Positions 45,204 to 53,330 of a stretch of DNA of 64,000 nt are shown here, piece after piece. Under the pieces are notes generated by a model, which saw only the letters and a program-made list of their open reading frames with translations, was not told where the DNA came from and did no database searches. The translations under genes were made by a program, and so were the position numbers. Origin of the DNA: Desulfofarcimen acetoxidans DSM 771. GTDB lineage: Bacteria > Bacillota > Desulfotomaculia > Desulfotomaculales > Desulfofarciminaceae. How positions within the stretch are numbered: the stretch's first letter is position 1; each line of letters opens with the position of its first letter. The stretch covers positions 4,464,001 through 4,528,000 of the forward strand of contig NC_013216.1 of the NCBI RefSeq assembly GCF_000024205.1. Direction: 5' to 3'.

Positions 45204-45258
45204 ATTATAGTAGTAATTAGCCAATGTCGTCAACCATAATATTTTTTTAGGTTGACGA
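45204..45258 (-). promoter_or_regulatory. Biotin operon promoter with BirA operator
   Basis: The operator arms TCGTCAACC (45227-45235) and GGTTGACGA (45250-45258) are a perfect 9-bp inverted repeat with a 14-base spacer, matching the BirA site form of Firmicutes. On the minus strand, -35 TTGACG lies inside the proximal arm, and after 18 bases comes -10 TATAAT (45209-45204). BirA with biotinyl-AMP would block RNA polymerase. Confidence 0.85.
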
Positions 45259-45277
45259 TAAGACCTGAATTCGGCAG

Positions 45278-45500
45278 CAAAAAACCACCTATTTTACGGT
45301 GGCATTCATAGGACATTTGAGAAACCATAGTTTCTCATGTTCCTTGCAAAAGCCTATATCATGTTCTTGTAGCCTCTACCGACTACCACCCAAAAAGAAC
45401 TACAATCGCTTGCAGTTCCTAACTTTACTCGGAAAGTTTGGTCAAAAAAGATGCAAGGACAAACTGCAAATTATGCTTATTTTATGGAGTTAAGAACTTT
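45278..45500 (-). other. Structured non-coding stretch ending in a terminator
   Basis: Read leftwards, this stretch ends with hairpin TGAGAAAC-TATG-GTTTCTCA (45337-45318) and an intrinsic terminator CCACC-N8-GGTGG-TTTTTT (45302-45278). Near 45429-45452 lies a 24-base segment shared, with 2 mismatches, with the truncated toxin gene at 4811-4834. It may be the end of a decayed mobile element or a small RNA. A plus-strand frame (45299-45493) lacks a binding site. Confidence 0.4.
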
Positions 45501-46016
45501 ATCAAAGTTTAACCGTTCTCGCCCTTAGACTATTTTCCATAATACCACCCGGTTATTACTTCGACGCATGCAAAATTATCCCTTAAAATTATTTTACGTG
45601 GAATATTTTTAGAGCAAAAAACATATGGATACCCACTAATTTTTATTAATGTGGTTAATAGTTAAGCAATTTTAATATTCCTTTAAGCTTCGGAAGATAT
45701 TATTAGAGTGCGATAATTTTAAAACTCCGGCCAAGCCGTTAATATATAATCTCAATTCACAATCCTCCTTCTTACCTCCGCCTTGCGGGGGTTTTTATTT
45801 TGTAAATAACTGACCTATAAAACTTTACTCTTAGTTCATCAATCAAGCATTCACACGGAGTTCATAATGATAGTATAAAATCATAATCATAACCACAAAC
45901 AAATACAAAACACTAAAAACTGGCCAGGGCAAGTTAACATACACCCCTAAATACTAGTTCCCAATAGCCTCTGCTTGCGGAGGTTTTCTTTTGGTCAGAA
46001 TAAGATAAGCAATTTA
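45501..46016. other. Gene-poor region with two terminators
   Basis: No coding gene is seen. Two similar plus-strand terminators occur: CCTCCGC-CTT-GCGGGGG-TTTTT near 45774-45796, and CCTC-TGCTTGCG-GAGG-TTTTC near 45968-45988. Each could end a short transcript that is not otherwise recognisable. Confidence 0.45.
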
Positions 46017-46044
46017 TTGACAATCTGTTTTATAATGGTAATAT
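46017..46044 (+). promoter_or_regulatory. Promoter before small-peptide genes
   Basis: TTGACA (46017-46022), a 16-base spacer and TAATAT (46039-46044). A GGGAGGAG ribosome binding site follows at 46061. Confidence 0.5.
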
Positions 46045-46077
46045 GGTCAAATCACTGTTTGGGAGGAGATGCTAATA

Positions 46078-46119
46078 TTGACTAAAGAATTGATTAATAA
46101 GTTAAATAATAAGGCATAA
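46078..46119 (+). CDS. 13-codon small ORF
   Basis: TTG at 46078, ~10 bases after GGGAGG, reads MTKELINKLNNKA and a stop (an in-frame ATG at 46069 overlaps the binding site). It may be a leader peptide for the membrane protein gene 73 bp downstream. Low certainty because of its size. Confidence 0.35.
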   Translation: MTKELINKLNNKA

Positions 46120-46192
46120 AAATAAAGGTATTGCCCGTTTTAAATAGAAATAGATTATTTATCCAAAGTAGAGTATGTTAGGAGGAGATAGT

Positions 46193-46420
46193 TTGATACC
46201 ATTCATAACTGTTGTATTTTTGGGATTATTAGGAGTTATATTATTTTCTATTTTTGGGAATAAAAATAGAAAATCACCAAACAACAAACGCTCTTCAGAG
46301 ACACCTTTCTTCAGTACTCATCATCATGATTGCTGCAATAATGATCATGGTTACTTTGGCGGGGATAGTTCAGATTGTGGAGGCGGAGGAGGAGATTGCG
46401 GAGGTGGGGGCTGTGATTAG
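46193..46420 (+). CDS. Small membrane protein with Gly/Cys-rich tail
   Basis: About 75 residues: one N-terminal membrane segment (LIPFITVVFLGLLGVILFSIF), a basic stretch, THHHDCCNNDHG and a GGGGGDCGGGGCD tail. The His/Cys content suggests metal binding. TTG 46193 is preferred because AGGAGG lies 7 bases before it; the upstream in-frame ATG (46175) precedes the binding site itself. A strong terminator follows. Family not recognised. Confidence 0.6.
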   Translation: MIPFITVVFLGLLGVILFSIFGNKNRKSPNNKRSSETPFFSTHHHDCCNNDHGYFGGDSSDCGGGGGDCGGGGCD

Positions 46421-46441
46421 TTTCAATGAAACAAAATCCCC

Positions 46442-46664
46442 CTATAAGGTAGGATAAACAAAAAAGCCTCGAAGTCTCAAGGCTCCAAGGCTTTTTTTGC
46501 GTATGTACTCGCCAATAGTCATTTTCTCTTTTTCTGCTCTTCTTTGGATTATTTCTAACTCTGATTTCAAAAACGGATGGATTTTGTTTCTTTTTTTCAT
46601 CTGGTATTTCGGTCTTTCTACCGGCTCCCTCCCTTGCTCCTCCTCGCGGAGCGCAACATATCAT
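46442..46664 (-). pseudogene. Frameshifted ribbon-helix-helix-like gene
   Basis: ATG 46664 follows GGGGAGG. The first frame reads RGGAREGAGRKTEIPDEKKK, a motif common at the start of small mobilisation or plasmid-type RHH proteins. The expected second half is in the neighbouring frame: ELEIIQRRAEKEKMTIGEY then IRKKSL, up to a stop at 46442. The shift lies near the A-rich stretch around 46590. Joined, the halves make a plausible RHH DNA-binding protein; as it stands it is broken. Confidence 0.65.
46458..46496. terminator. Strong terminator
   Basis: An AAAAAGCCT / AGGCTTTTT stem with inner paired bases and T runs on both strands. It ends the plus-strand Gly/Cys protein transcript. Confidence 0.8.
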
Positions 46665-46824
46665 CTCACTCACCTCCCCTATACTAGTAGAACAATTCTT
46701 AATTATCATTGAACCACAAATCGACATGGTATATAATTCCCTGTAATAAATAATAAGTGGGAAAATAAAAAACCGCCCCCGAGACTGAGCGATCTAAAAT
46801 ATAATGCTTATACATAATTAATTT

Positions 46825-46857
46825 TTAGGTAACAATTAACATTTTTATACTAAACAT
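46825..46857 (-). CDS. 10-codon small ORF, mirrored start
   Basis: ATG 46857 follows AGGAGG (46871-46866) on the minus strand and reads MFSIKMLIVT, then a stop. A G/C-rich hairpin with a T-tract lies near 46764-46790. Its start region is the mirror copy of that at 46926. It may be a leader or non-functional. Confidence 0.3.
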   Translation of the reverse strand: MFSIKMLIVT

Positions 46858-46930
46858 AATAACAACCTCCTGTACATAAATATATTAATGTGGGTTATAT
46901 ATTTAAAAATAAGGAGGTTATTATTATGTT
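46853..46930. repeat. Inverted repeat of two translation starts
   Basis: Arms 46853-46871 and 46912-46930 (19 bases, 18 matching) are inverted around a 40-bp AT-rich spacer. Each arm contains AGGAGG and an ATG, so two small frames diverge from a shared core. Confidence 0.75.
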
Positions 46931-47003
46931 GTACTTTTTATTGTTAAGACTAAGAACACTTCATTTTGTCATTAATTTACGCATTAAATTAGCTTTTTAT
47001 TAA
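46926..47003 (+). CDS. 25-residue hydrophobic, basic peptide
   Basis: AAGGAGG lies 8 bases before ATG 46926. The peptide starts MLYFLLLRLRTLHFVINL and has five basic residues among aliphatic ones, so it would be membrane-active or membrane-inserted. A terminator (CCCGGC-GCTT-GCCGGG-TTTTT) follows within 10 bases, giving a complete tiny gene. Function unknown. Confidence 0.5.
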   Translation: MLYFLLLRLRTLHFVINLRIKLAFY

Positions 47004-47009
47004 CATTTT

Positions 47010-47031
47010 CCCGGCGCTTGCCGGGTTTTTA
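47010..47031 (+). terminator. Rho-independent terminator
   Basis: CCCGGC-GCTT-GCCGGG followed by five T. It ends the 25-residue peptide transcript. Confidence 0.85.
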
Positions 47032-47411
47032 ATTGTTTATATAAGAATAATGCACTTAATTATACTCCCACTGAGAGTATAATTTATTCTATGCAGAACA
47101 GATTATTAATATAATTAATTAGTAAAAAAATATAATATGTTCTACTAAAAAATTCATCAGAAGTATGGCAAAAACCAGTCTCCATTAACAGGGCAAGAAA
47201 ATTAATCTGAATCATTATATTTTATATGAAAGCAAGGATTACCATTTCTAACAGGGTAGAATATTTACCCCGTGCTTGGTATCCTTTAGTAGGTCAGAAA
47301 AATTATAGCGTCTCCCTACCAAAATCCTCGGCAAGAGAGTCGCATATCCTTCATTAAATTTCCGATAAATTGCAAAAAGTATATATTAAGCAATGTTGCC
47401 ATTAACTAATT

Positions 47412-47447
47412 TTATAAAAAAAGAACCTCCGGGCTCTTTTTTTATAA
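47412..47447. terminator. Bidirectional terminator
   Basis: TTATAAAAAAAGA / TCTTTTTTTATAA arms with an inner GCCC/GGGC-like core. It lies downstream of the minus-strand 20-residue peptide. Between 47031 and 47411 I see only AT-rich sequence, a hairpin ATTATACTC/GAGAGTATAAT near 47056-47080 and a degenerate relative of the unit at 47448-47640. Confidence 0.7.
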
Positions 47448-47459
47448 AACCACAATGAT

Positions 47460-47522
47460 TTACGGCAATAGAATCCATACTATTAGTTTCCATACAAAAA
47501 CTTTTAAAGGGGCAGTAGCCAT
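47460..47522 (-). CDS. 20-residue hydrophobic peptide
   Basis: ATG 47522 is 5 bases after AAGGAGGG. The peptide starts MATAPLKVFVWKLIVW and is almost wholly hydrophobic with two Lys. The binding site is the 3' arm of a hairpin (CCTCTTGCC / GGCAAGGAGG), so translation may be gated by RNA structure. A terminator follows. Too short for family recognition. Confidence 0.45.
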   Translation of the reverse strand: MATAPLKVFVWKLIVWILLP

Positions 47523-47643
47523 GTTATCCCTCCTTGCCATTTTCCATATACTTCGGCAAGAGGTTTGTGTTTCCTTTATTGAATTTTTGACAAATTACAA
47601 CAACTTTATATTAAGTCATATCTACCATTAAAATAATTTTATC

Positions 47644-47671
47644 GCAAAATAAAAGAGCCTGGTAGGCTCTA
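47644..47671 (-). terminator. Terminator of the DUF2007 gene
   Basis: Minus strand AGAGCC-TACCA-GGCTCT followed by TTTATTTT, overlapping the stop codon. Confidence 0.8.
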
Positions 47672-47881
47672 ATCCATTGAAGATAATATTTCTTTTGCCG
47701 CTTCAATATCAGATTGATGTACAACTAATCTAATTCCACCAATTGTAATAGGGGAATAGACGTACGTTGCTGAATGTTCATCTAATAAATGAGCCTTAAT
47801 GCCCTCGCTTTCTAACAAACTTTTTATAATATGTGCCTCCGTAGCATCAAAAAAAGTACGCAACGTAACAAGTTTATCCAT
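47669..47881 (-). CDS. DUF2007 putative signal-transducing protein
   Basis: A 70-residue protein with the DUF2007 pattern: VTLRTFFDATEAHIIKSLLE, SEGIKAHLLDEH, IGGIRLVVHQSDIEAAKEIL. It has the small ferredoxin-like fold shared by GlnB-like proteins. GGGGTGG precedes the ATG. It is followed by its own terminator. Role unknown. Confidence 0.8.
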   Translation of the reverse strand: MDKLVTLRTFFDATEAHIIKSLLESEGIKAHLLDEHSATYVYSPITIGGIRLVVHQSDIEAAKEILSSMD

Positions 47882-47934
47882 AAAAATCCACCCCGTTTTT
47901 ACTTTTAGTATACACTATTAGCCAAACCAGGTAA

Positions 47935-47975
47935 AATACAAAACCGCCCTACTCAGGCGGTTTTGTATTTTTCTT
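47935..47975. terminator. Bidirectional terminator
   Basis: AAAATACAAAACCGCC / GGCGGTTTTGTATTTT, a long stem with T runs on both strands. It ends the Spo0E-like gene. Confidence 0.9.
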
Positions 47976-48140
47976 TATAATTCGATAATACTCGTTTAGT
48001 ACAGCATCAAGCATCTGGCTTGCAGCAAGAGCTTCCAGGTCAGCAAAGCCTTTAGCAATATCTAATTCATGTAGCTTTTGGCGCAACTCCTCTATTATTT
48101 CAAGAAGTTCCTTATGGTTATTCGGCTGTTGTTGGGTCAA
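47949..48140 (-). CDS. Spo0E-like aspartyl-phosphate phosphatase
   Basis: Sixty-three residues with the Spo0E pattern: IIEELRQKLHELDIAKG, then SQMLDAVLNEYYRI, containing the S-x-x-x-D signature. Spo0E proteins remove the phosphate from Spo0A and delay sporulation. The only start is TTG at 48140, inside the end of the DUF4242 gene (23-bp overlap), with GAGGT further upstream than usual. Co-transcription with that gene is likely. Confidence 0.75.
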   Translation of the reverse strand: MTQQQPNNHKELLEIIEELRQKLHELDIAKGFADLEALAASQMLDAVLNEYYRIIKKNTKPPE

Positions 48141-48390
48141 TGATTCTTTTTACCTCGGAAATATTATTGGCCGGGAAACCACCTTGTTTAGCATGCTCCA
48201 TAACCATTTCTTTATTAGGCGCAACATATACACAATATATTTTGTCATCTGTTACGTAACTTTCAACCCATTGAATTTCAGGACCTAATTTGTTTAATAC
48301 CCCGCATGATTTTTGGGAAATTGCCTTTAATTCTTCCGTTGTTAAATTTCCTGCACCAGGAATTTCCCTCTCAATAACGTACTTAGGCAT
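48118..48390 (-). CDS. DUF4242 (nickel-binding-like) protein
   Basis: A 90-residue ferredoxin-like protein: KYVIEREIPGAGNLTTEEL, QWVESYVTDDKIYCVYVAPN, EMVMEHAKQGGFPANNISEV. This is the DUF4242 family, some members of which bind nickel. AAGGAG precedes the ATG. The Spo0E-like gene overlaps its 3' end. Confidence 0.85.
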   Translation of the reverse strand: MPKYVIEREIPGAGNLTTEELKAISQKSCGVLNKLGPEIQWVESYVTDDKIYCVYVAPNKEMVMEHAKQGGFPANNISEVKRIIDPTTAE

Positions 48391-48564
48391 AGTACTGGTC
48401 TCCTTTTGGTATATTTATAAATTTTAAATATTGCAAAATTCGTACCAATATTTAAAATATCCAAAAGGAATACAATCTAAACAAATTGTTTTAAAGCTGA
48501 ACAAAGTAACGATTTATTAAAGAACAACTGCTAGATATTGATACATCTTTTATCCAGTATATCA

Positions 48565-48590
48565 AATAATAACCGCCCTCGCCAGGCGGC
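48565..48590 (-). terminator. Terminator
   Basis: Minus strand CCGCC-TGGCGAG-GGCGG then TTATTATTT, directly after the gene ending at 48594. Confidence 0.75.
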
Positions 48591-48593
48591 TCC

Positions 48594-48767
48594 TCATTTC
48601 TTCTTTCTTTGCTGCTGTTTCCGTTGTTGCAGTTCAGCTAACTCCTCGCTCTTTATTTTAGCAATAATCTTCTTCCACCAACCGGACTCATAAACCCACA
48701 CACCGTTCACGCACCTATAATCGTGCGGGTTAATTGGACTTATCTTTAAGGGGTCTGGTCCTATCAC
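48594..48767 (-). CDS. Small basic protein of unknown function
   Basis: About 57 residues: RCVNGVWVYESGWWKKIIAK near the middle, then a Lys/Gln-rich tail. GTG 48767 lies 9 bases after GGGAG. A terminator follows, which supports a real transcript. Its upstream part faces the truncated integrase, so it may be a remnant of the same element. Confidence 0.45.
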   Translation of the reverse strand: MIGPDPLKISPINPHDYRCVNGVWVYESGWWKKIIAKIKSEELAELQQRKQQQRKKK

Positions 48768-48789
48768 TAACACCAACTCCCATTTTCTA

Positions 48790-49754
48790 TAATATCACAG
48801 ATTCCAAAACTCAGGTAACAGTAAAGACATATGAAAGATATAAGCAAATAGTAAAACCTAGAGTATTGCCAAGAATGGGTGCTATACCACTAGAAAAGTT
48901 AAAACCTATACACCTGCAGCAATTTTACACCGATCTTTTATCCGGAGAAAGAGAAGATACCAGAGAAGGTGTGTTGTTATCAAGAACAGTATTACACCAT
49001 CACAGAGTAATACACATGGCCCTGGAGATGGCTGTTAAGTGGCAATTGCTACCCCACAATGTAACCGATGCCGTTATCCCGCCGAAGATAATAAAACCAG
49101 AAATACATGTACTGGATGAGAATAGTGTTCGTGAAATGATAGCAGCCGCTAAAGGAACACCTTGTTATACCGCATTAATATTGGCAGTTAGTACCGGTAT
49201 GAGGCGTTGTGAAATATACGTTTTGAGATGGAGAGATGTAAACCTAGAGGCTGGCAACATAGCAATAAACCAATCAGTTCAATACTCAAAGGAAAATGGC
49301 CTTTATTTCAAAGAACCTAAAAATATAAGGAGTGGACGTGTTTAAAAAAGCTAAAATTGAGCAAAACAAAACTAGACTGGCTTACGGTGAACAGTATCAA
49401 GATAGCGATTTGGTCTTTACTCAGGAAGATGGCATACCTCAACATCCGGACATAATCTCCAGTTGGTTTCCCCAATTCATGAAGAGGAACGGTTTGCCGA
49501 GAATTACTTTTCATGGACTCCGACACACTCATACCAGTCTTTTATTGAAAAGTGTAGAATCACTGAAGTTGATTTGTGATCGCTTAGGTCATAGTGGAAT
49601 TGGAATTACTTCGGACACATATACACACCTGATGCCCAGGATGCAGAAAAATGCAGTTGAAAAATTAGAGGAACTAATTTTTTTGGCGACGTTGGGCACT
49701 AAATGGGCACCAAAAACACAAAAAAGCCTCCAGGGTTTAACCTGGAGGTCTTGA
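48790..49754 (+). pseudogene. Tyrosine integrase, truncated and frameshifted
   Basis: The frame begins without the arm-binding domain at about 48790 (VKTYERYKQIVKPRVLPRMG) and runs through the core-binding domain to STGMRRCEIYVLRWRDV (first Arg). After KNIRSGR the frame breaks near 49343 and the next frame resumes with KKAKIEQNKTRLAYGEQYQD, apparently with ~15 residues missing. It then carries HGLRHTHTSLLL and LGHSGIGITSDTYTH (H-x-x-R, His, Tyr). The end is 8 bp from the CCA of tRNA-Arg(CCT), its likely former attachment site. Confidence 0.88.
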
Positions 49755-49764
49755 TTTTATTTGG

Positions 49765-49838
49765 CGCGCCCGGGAGGACTCGAACCACCGGCACACGGTT
49801 TAGGAAACCGTTGCTCTATCCACCTGAGCTACGGGCGC
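49765..49838 (-). tRNA. tRNA-Arg(CCT)
   Basis: Minus strand: acceptor GCGCCCG/CGGGCGC, anticodon stem ACGGT/ACCGT, loop TTCCTAA with anticodon CCT, T-arm GGTTCGAGTCC, CCA encoded (49762-49764). Confidence 0.95.
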
Positions 49839-49849
49839 ATAAACAATGG

Positions 49850-49923
49850 CGTGCCCGAAGGGAGTCGAACCCCCAACCTTTAGATCCGTAGTCTAACGCT
49901 CTATCCAATTGAGCTACGGGCAC
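49850..49923 (-). tRNA. tRNA-Arg(ACG)
   Basis: Minus strand: acceptor GTGCCCG/CGGGCAC, anticodon stem TTAGA/TCTAA, loop CTACGGA with anticodon ACG, CCA encoded (49847-49849). A34 is the substrate of TadA. Confidence 0.95.
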
Positions 49924-49940
49924 ATAATTTTATAGAGATT

Positions 49941-49970
49941 CAAAGAACTACGGTTAACCGTAGTTCTTTG
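49941..49970. repeat. Perfect 30-bp palindrome between tRNAs
   Basis: CAAAGAACTACGGTT joined directly to its reverse complement, between tRNA-Arg(ACG) and tRNA-Ser(GCT). It could form a processing hairpin in the tRNA precursor or a terminator without a T-tract. Confidence 0.8.
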
Positions 49971-49978
49971 AAAACTGG

Positions 49979-50071
49979 CGGAGAGACAGGGATTCGAACC
50001 CTGGATACGGGTTTTAAGACCGTATAATCGCTTAGCAGGCGACCGCCTTCAGCCGACTCGGCCATCTCTCC
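49979..50071 (-). tRNA. tRNA-Ser(GCT)
   Basis: Minus strand: acceptor GGAGAGA/TCTCTCC, long variable arm, loop CTGCTAA with anticodon GCT, CCA encoded (49976-49978). Confidence 0.95.
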
Positions 50072-50084
50072 AAAATCTTAATGG

Positions 50085-50171
50085 CGGAGGGGGTGGGATT
50101 CGAACCCACGGAACCCGTAAAGGTTCAACGGTTTTCAAGACCGCCTCCTTCAACCGCTCGGACACCCCTCC
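50085..50171 (-). tRNA. tRNA-Ser(TGA)
   Basis: Minus strand: acceptor GGAGGGG/CCCCTCC, long variable arm, loop CTTGAAA with anticodon TGA, CCA encoded (50082-50084). It lies 160 bp after serS on the same strand. Confidence 0.95.
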
Positions 50172-50330
50172 AACCAGTGGTTATCGCATTCGCATAACGA
50201 CAATAGGAAGTATATCATAATCAAAATATAATGTCAACTGGCCAAAACAACTAATTGTAAAAACATTAACATTATATTTCTATCCGGAGTATTTTAAATT
50301 ATCTGTTACCATTATCCCATTTTATTATAA

Positions 50331-51605
<1,275 letters not shown>

Positions 51606-51693
51606 TTAACCCCCAAATTAAAGGCTACAGTAGTTCTATATGTATATTTAAACGGAGTGTCTCTAAGTATCATTATATTAACTTTTATTTAAC

Positions 51694-51735
51694 TTGAAGC
51701 TTTAGCGGGGGATAGTACCCCCGCTAAAGCTTCAA
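51694..51735. terminator. Terminator after serA
   Basis: An 18-bp perfect stem (TTGAAGCTTTAGCGGGGG and its complement) with a 6-base loop, 11 bp after the serA stop. Read leftwards it is followed by AAATAAAAGTT rather than a long T run. Confidence 0.8.
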
Positions 51736-51745
51736 TAATTACATT

Positions 51746-53326
51746 TTACAAACTGACAAATTTAACATCCAAAATACCGTCAACTTGAGCAATAGCTCTT
51801 AAAGTATCATCAGGAACTACATCGTCAATAGTCAGCACCATAACGGCCTTGCCACCAATTTCTTTGCGTCCTACCTGCATTGCGGCAATATTAATATCAT
51901 GTTCGCCTATTAAGGTGCCTACCTTACCGATAATCTTCGGCCTATCATAGTGAGGTACAACCAGCATATGGCCGCTGGGAACAACATCCACACGGTAACC
52001 GTCAATGTTTACGAGATGGGCAACATTACCCTGCAGCAATGTTGCAGCCAGAACTCTTTCCCCACTTTCACAGTAAACCTTGGCTGTCATTAAATTATTA
52101 TAATCTTTTGCCATTTCAGCAGTTGTCTGGATAACTTCAATACCCCTGTTCTTGGCTATTACCGAGGCATTGACAAAGTTAACGTTTTCCTGAAGTATTG
52201 GATCCAGCATGCCCTTCAAGAAAGCTGTGGTAATAGGTGTAACCTCCAAAGCGGACAATTCCCCGCTGTAGATAAGCTCAATTTTATTCACACGTCCAGT
52301 AATCATCTGGGCATGGAAGTTGCCGAGACGGCCCGCCAAATCAAGGTAGGGCTTAACTGCAGCCATAGTCTTAGCATCTAAGGACGGGATATTTACGGTA
52401 TTTTTTACAACTTCACCTTTTAGGGCAGCCACGATTTCTTTAGCCACATCCACAGCCACATTAAGCTGCGCTTCTTCAGTAGAGGCGCCCAAGTGCGGAG
52501 TCATAATCACATTATTAAATTCATACAAAGGACTTTCGGTATTGGGTTCTTTTTCAAAAACATCCAGTGCGGCACCCGCAACTTTACCCGACTTTATAGC
52601 ATTATATAATGCTTCCTCGTCAATAATTCCACCGCGCGCGCAGTTAATTATGCGCACACCATCCTTCATCACAGCAATTGTTTTCTCATTGATCAGGTGG
52701 TAGGATTCCTTAGTTTTAGGCATATGAATAGTCAGAAAATCAGCCTGCTTGAGAACATCCTCCAGCGGAAGCACCTTAACGCCCATTTTAGCGGCTGCTT
52801 CTTCGTTAATATACGGGTCATAGGCTACAATATTCATTTCCATAGCCAGGGCTCTTTTGGCAACGTTAGAACCAATTCGGCCCATACCTAAAACACCCAG
52901 TGTTCTTCCTCTTAATTCTACGCCCATAAATGCTTTTTTATCCCACTTGCCGCTCCTCAAAGTAGCATTTGCCTGAGGCACGCTTCTGGATAAACCGAGA
53001 ATCATAGCCATGGTCAGCTCAGCTGCGGCAATGGTATTACCGTCCGGAGCATTTACTACCAAAACACCCTTATTGGTAGCAGCCGCCAAATCAATATTGT
53101 CAACTCCTACACCTGCACGGCCCACAACTATCATATTGTTGGCATGATCCAGCACCCTTGGTGTAACCTTGGTGGCGCTGCGCACAATCATAGCGTGGTA
53201 CTGGGGAATTATCTCGACTAATTCATCTTCAGTCAGCTTTTTTTTGATATCTATTTCTAAACCCGGTTCTTCTCTAAAGGGCACCAGGCCCTCCTCTGCC
53301 ACTCCATCTAAAACTAATACTTTCAT
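51746..53326 (-). CDS. serA: D-3-phosphoglycerate dehydrogenase
   Basis: First enzyme of serine synthesis, 526 residues, long type with an ASB and a C-terminal ACT domain (DRPKIIGKVGTLIGEHDIN). NAD-binding motif LGMGRIGSNVAKRA; catalytic NCARGGIIDEEAL (Arg), Glu and MTPHLGAST (His). ATG 53326 follows GGGGAGG. It lies 4 bp after the class V aminotransferase stop, in one T-box-controlled operon. ACT domains usually bind serine for feedback control. Confidence 0.96.
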   Translation of the reverse strand: MKVLVLDGVAEEGLVPFREEPGLEIDIKKKLTEDELVEIIPQYHAMIVRSATKVTPRVLDHANNMIVVGRAGVGVDNIDLAAATNKGVLVVNAPDGNTIAAAELTMAMILGLSRSVPQANATLRSGKWDKKAFMGVELRGRTLGVLGMGRIGSNVAKRALAMEMNIVAYDPYINEEAAAKMGVKVLPLEDVLKQADFLTIHMPKTKESYHLINEKTIAVMKDGVRIINCARGGIIDEEALYNAIKSGKVAGAALDVFEKEPNTESPLYEFNNVIMTPHLGASTEEAQLNVAVDVAKEIVAALKGEVVKNTVNIPSLDAKTMAAVKPYLDLAGRLGNFHAQMITGRVNKIELIYSGELSALEVTPITTAFLKGMLDPILQENVNFVNASVIAKNRGIEVIQTTAEMAKDYNNLMTAKVYCESGERVLAATLLQGNVAHLVNIDGYRVDVVPSGHMLVVPHYDRPKIIGKVGTLIGEHDINIAAMQVGRKEIGGKAVMVLTIDDVVPDDTLRAIAQVDGILDVKFVSL

Positions 53327-53330
53327 TTCA

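Noticed and set aside
45299-45493. 64-codon plus-strand frame with a GKFGQKRCKDK-like tail
   Set aside because: No binding site; it covers hairpins and a terminator of the opposite strand, so I treat it as non-coding.
46254-46457. 67-codon plus-strand frame overlapping the Gly/Cys protein
   Set aside because: No start signals; it is a shifted reading of the Gly/Cys-rich gene.
47220-47520. Possible cyclic-di-GMP or other known riboswitch
   Set aside because: Words such as GGGAGACGC and CAAACC suggested it, but the conserved core of known classes is not complete.
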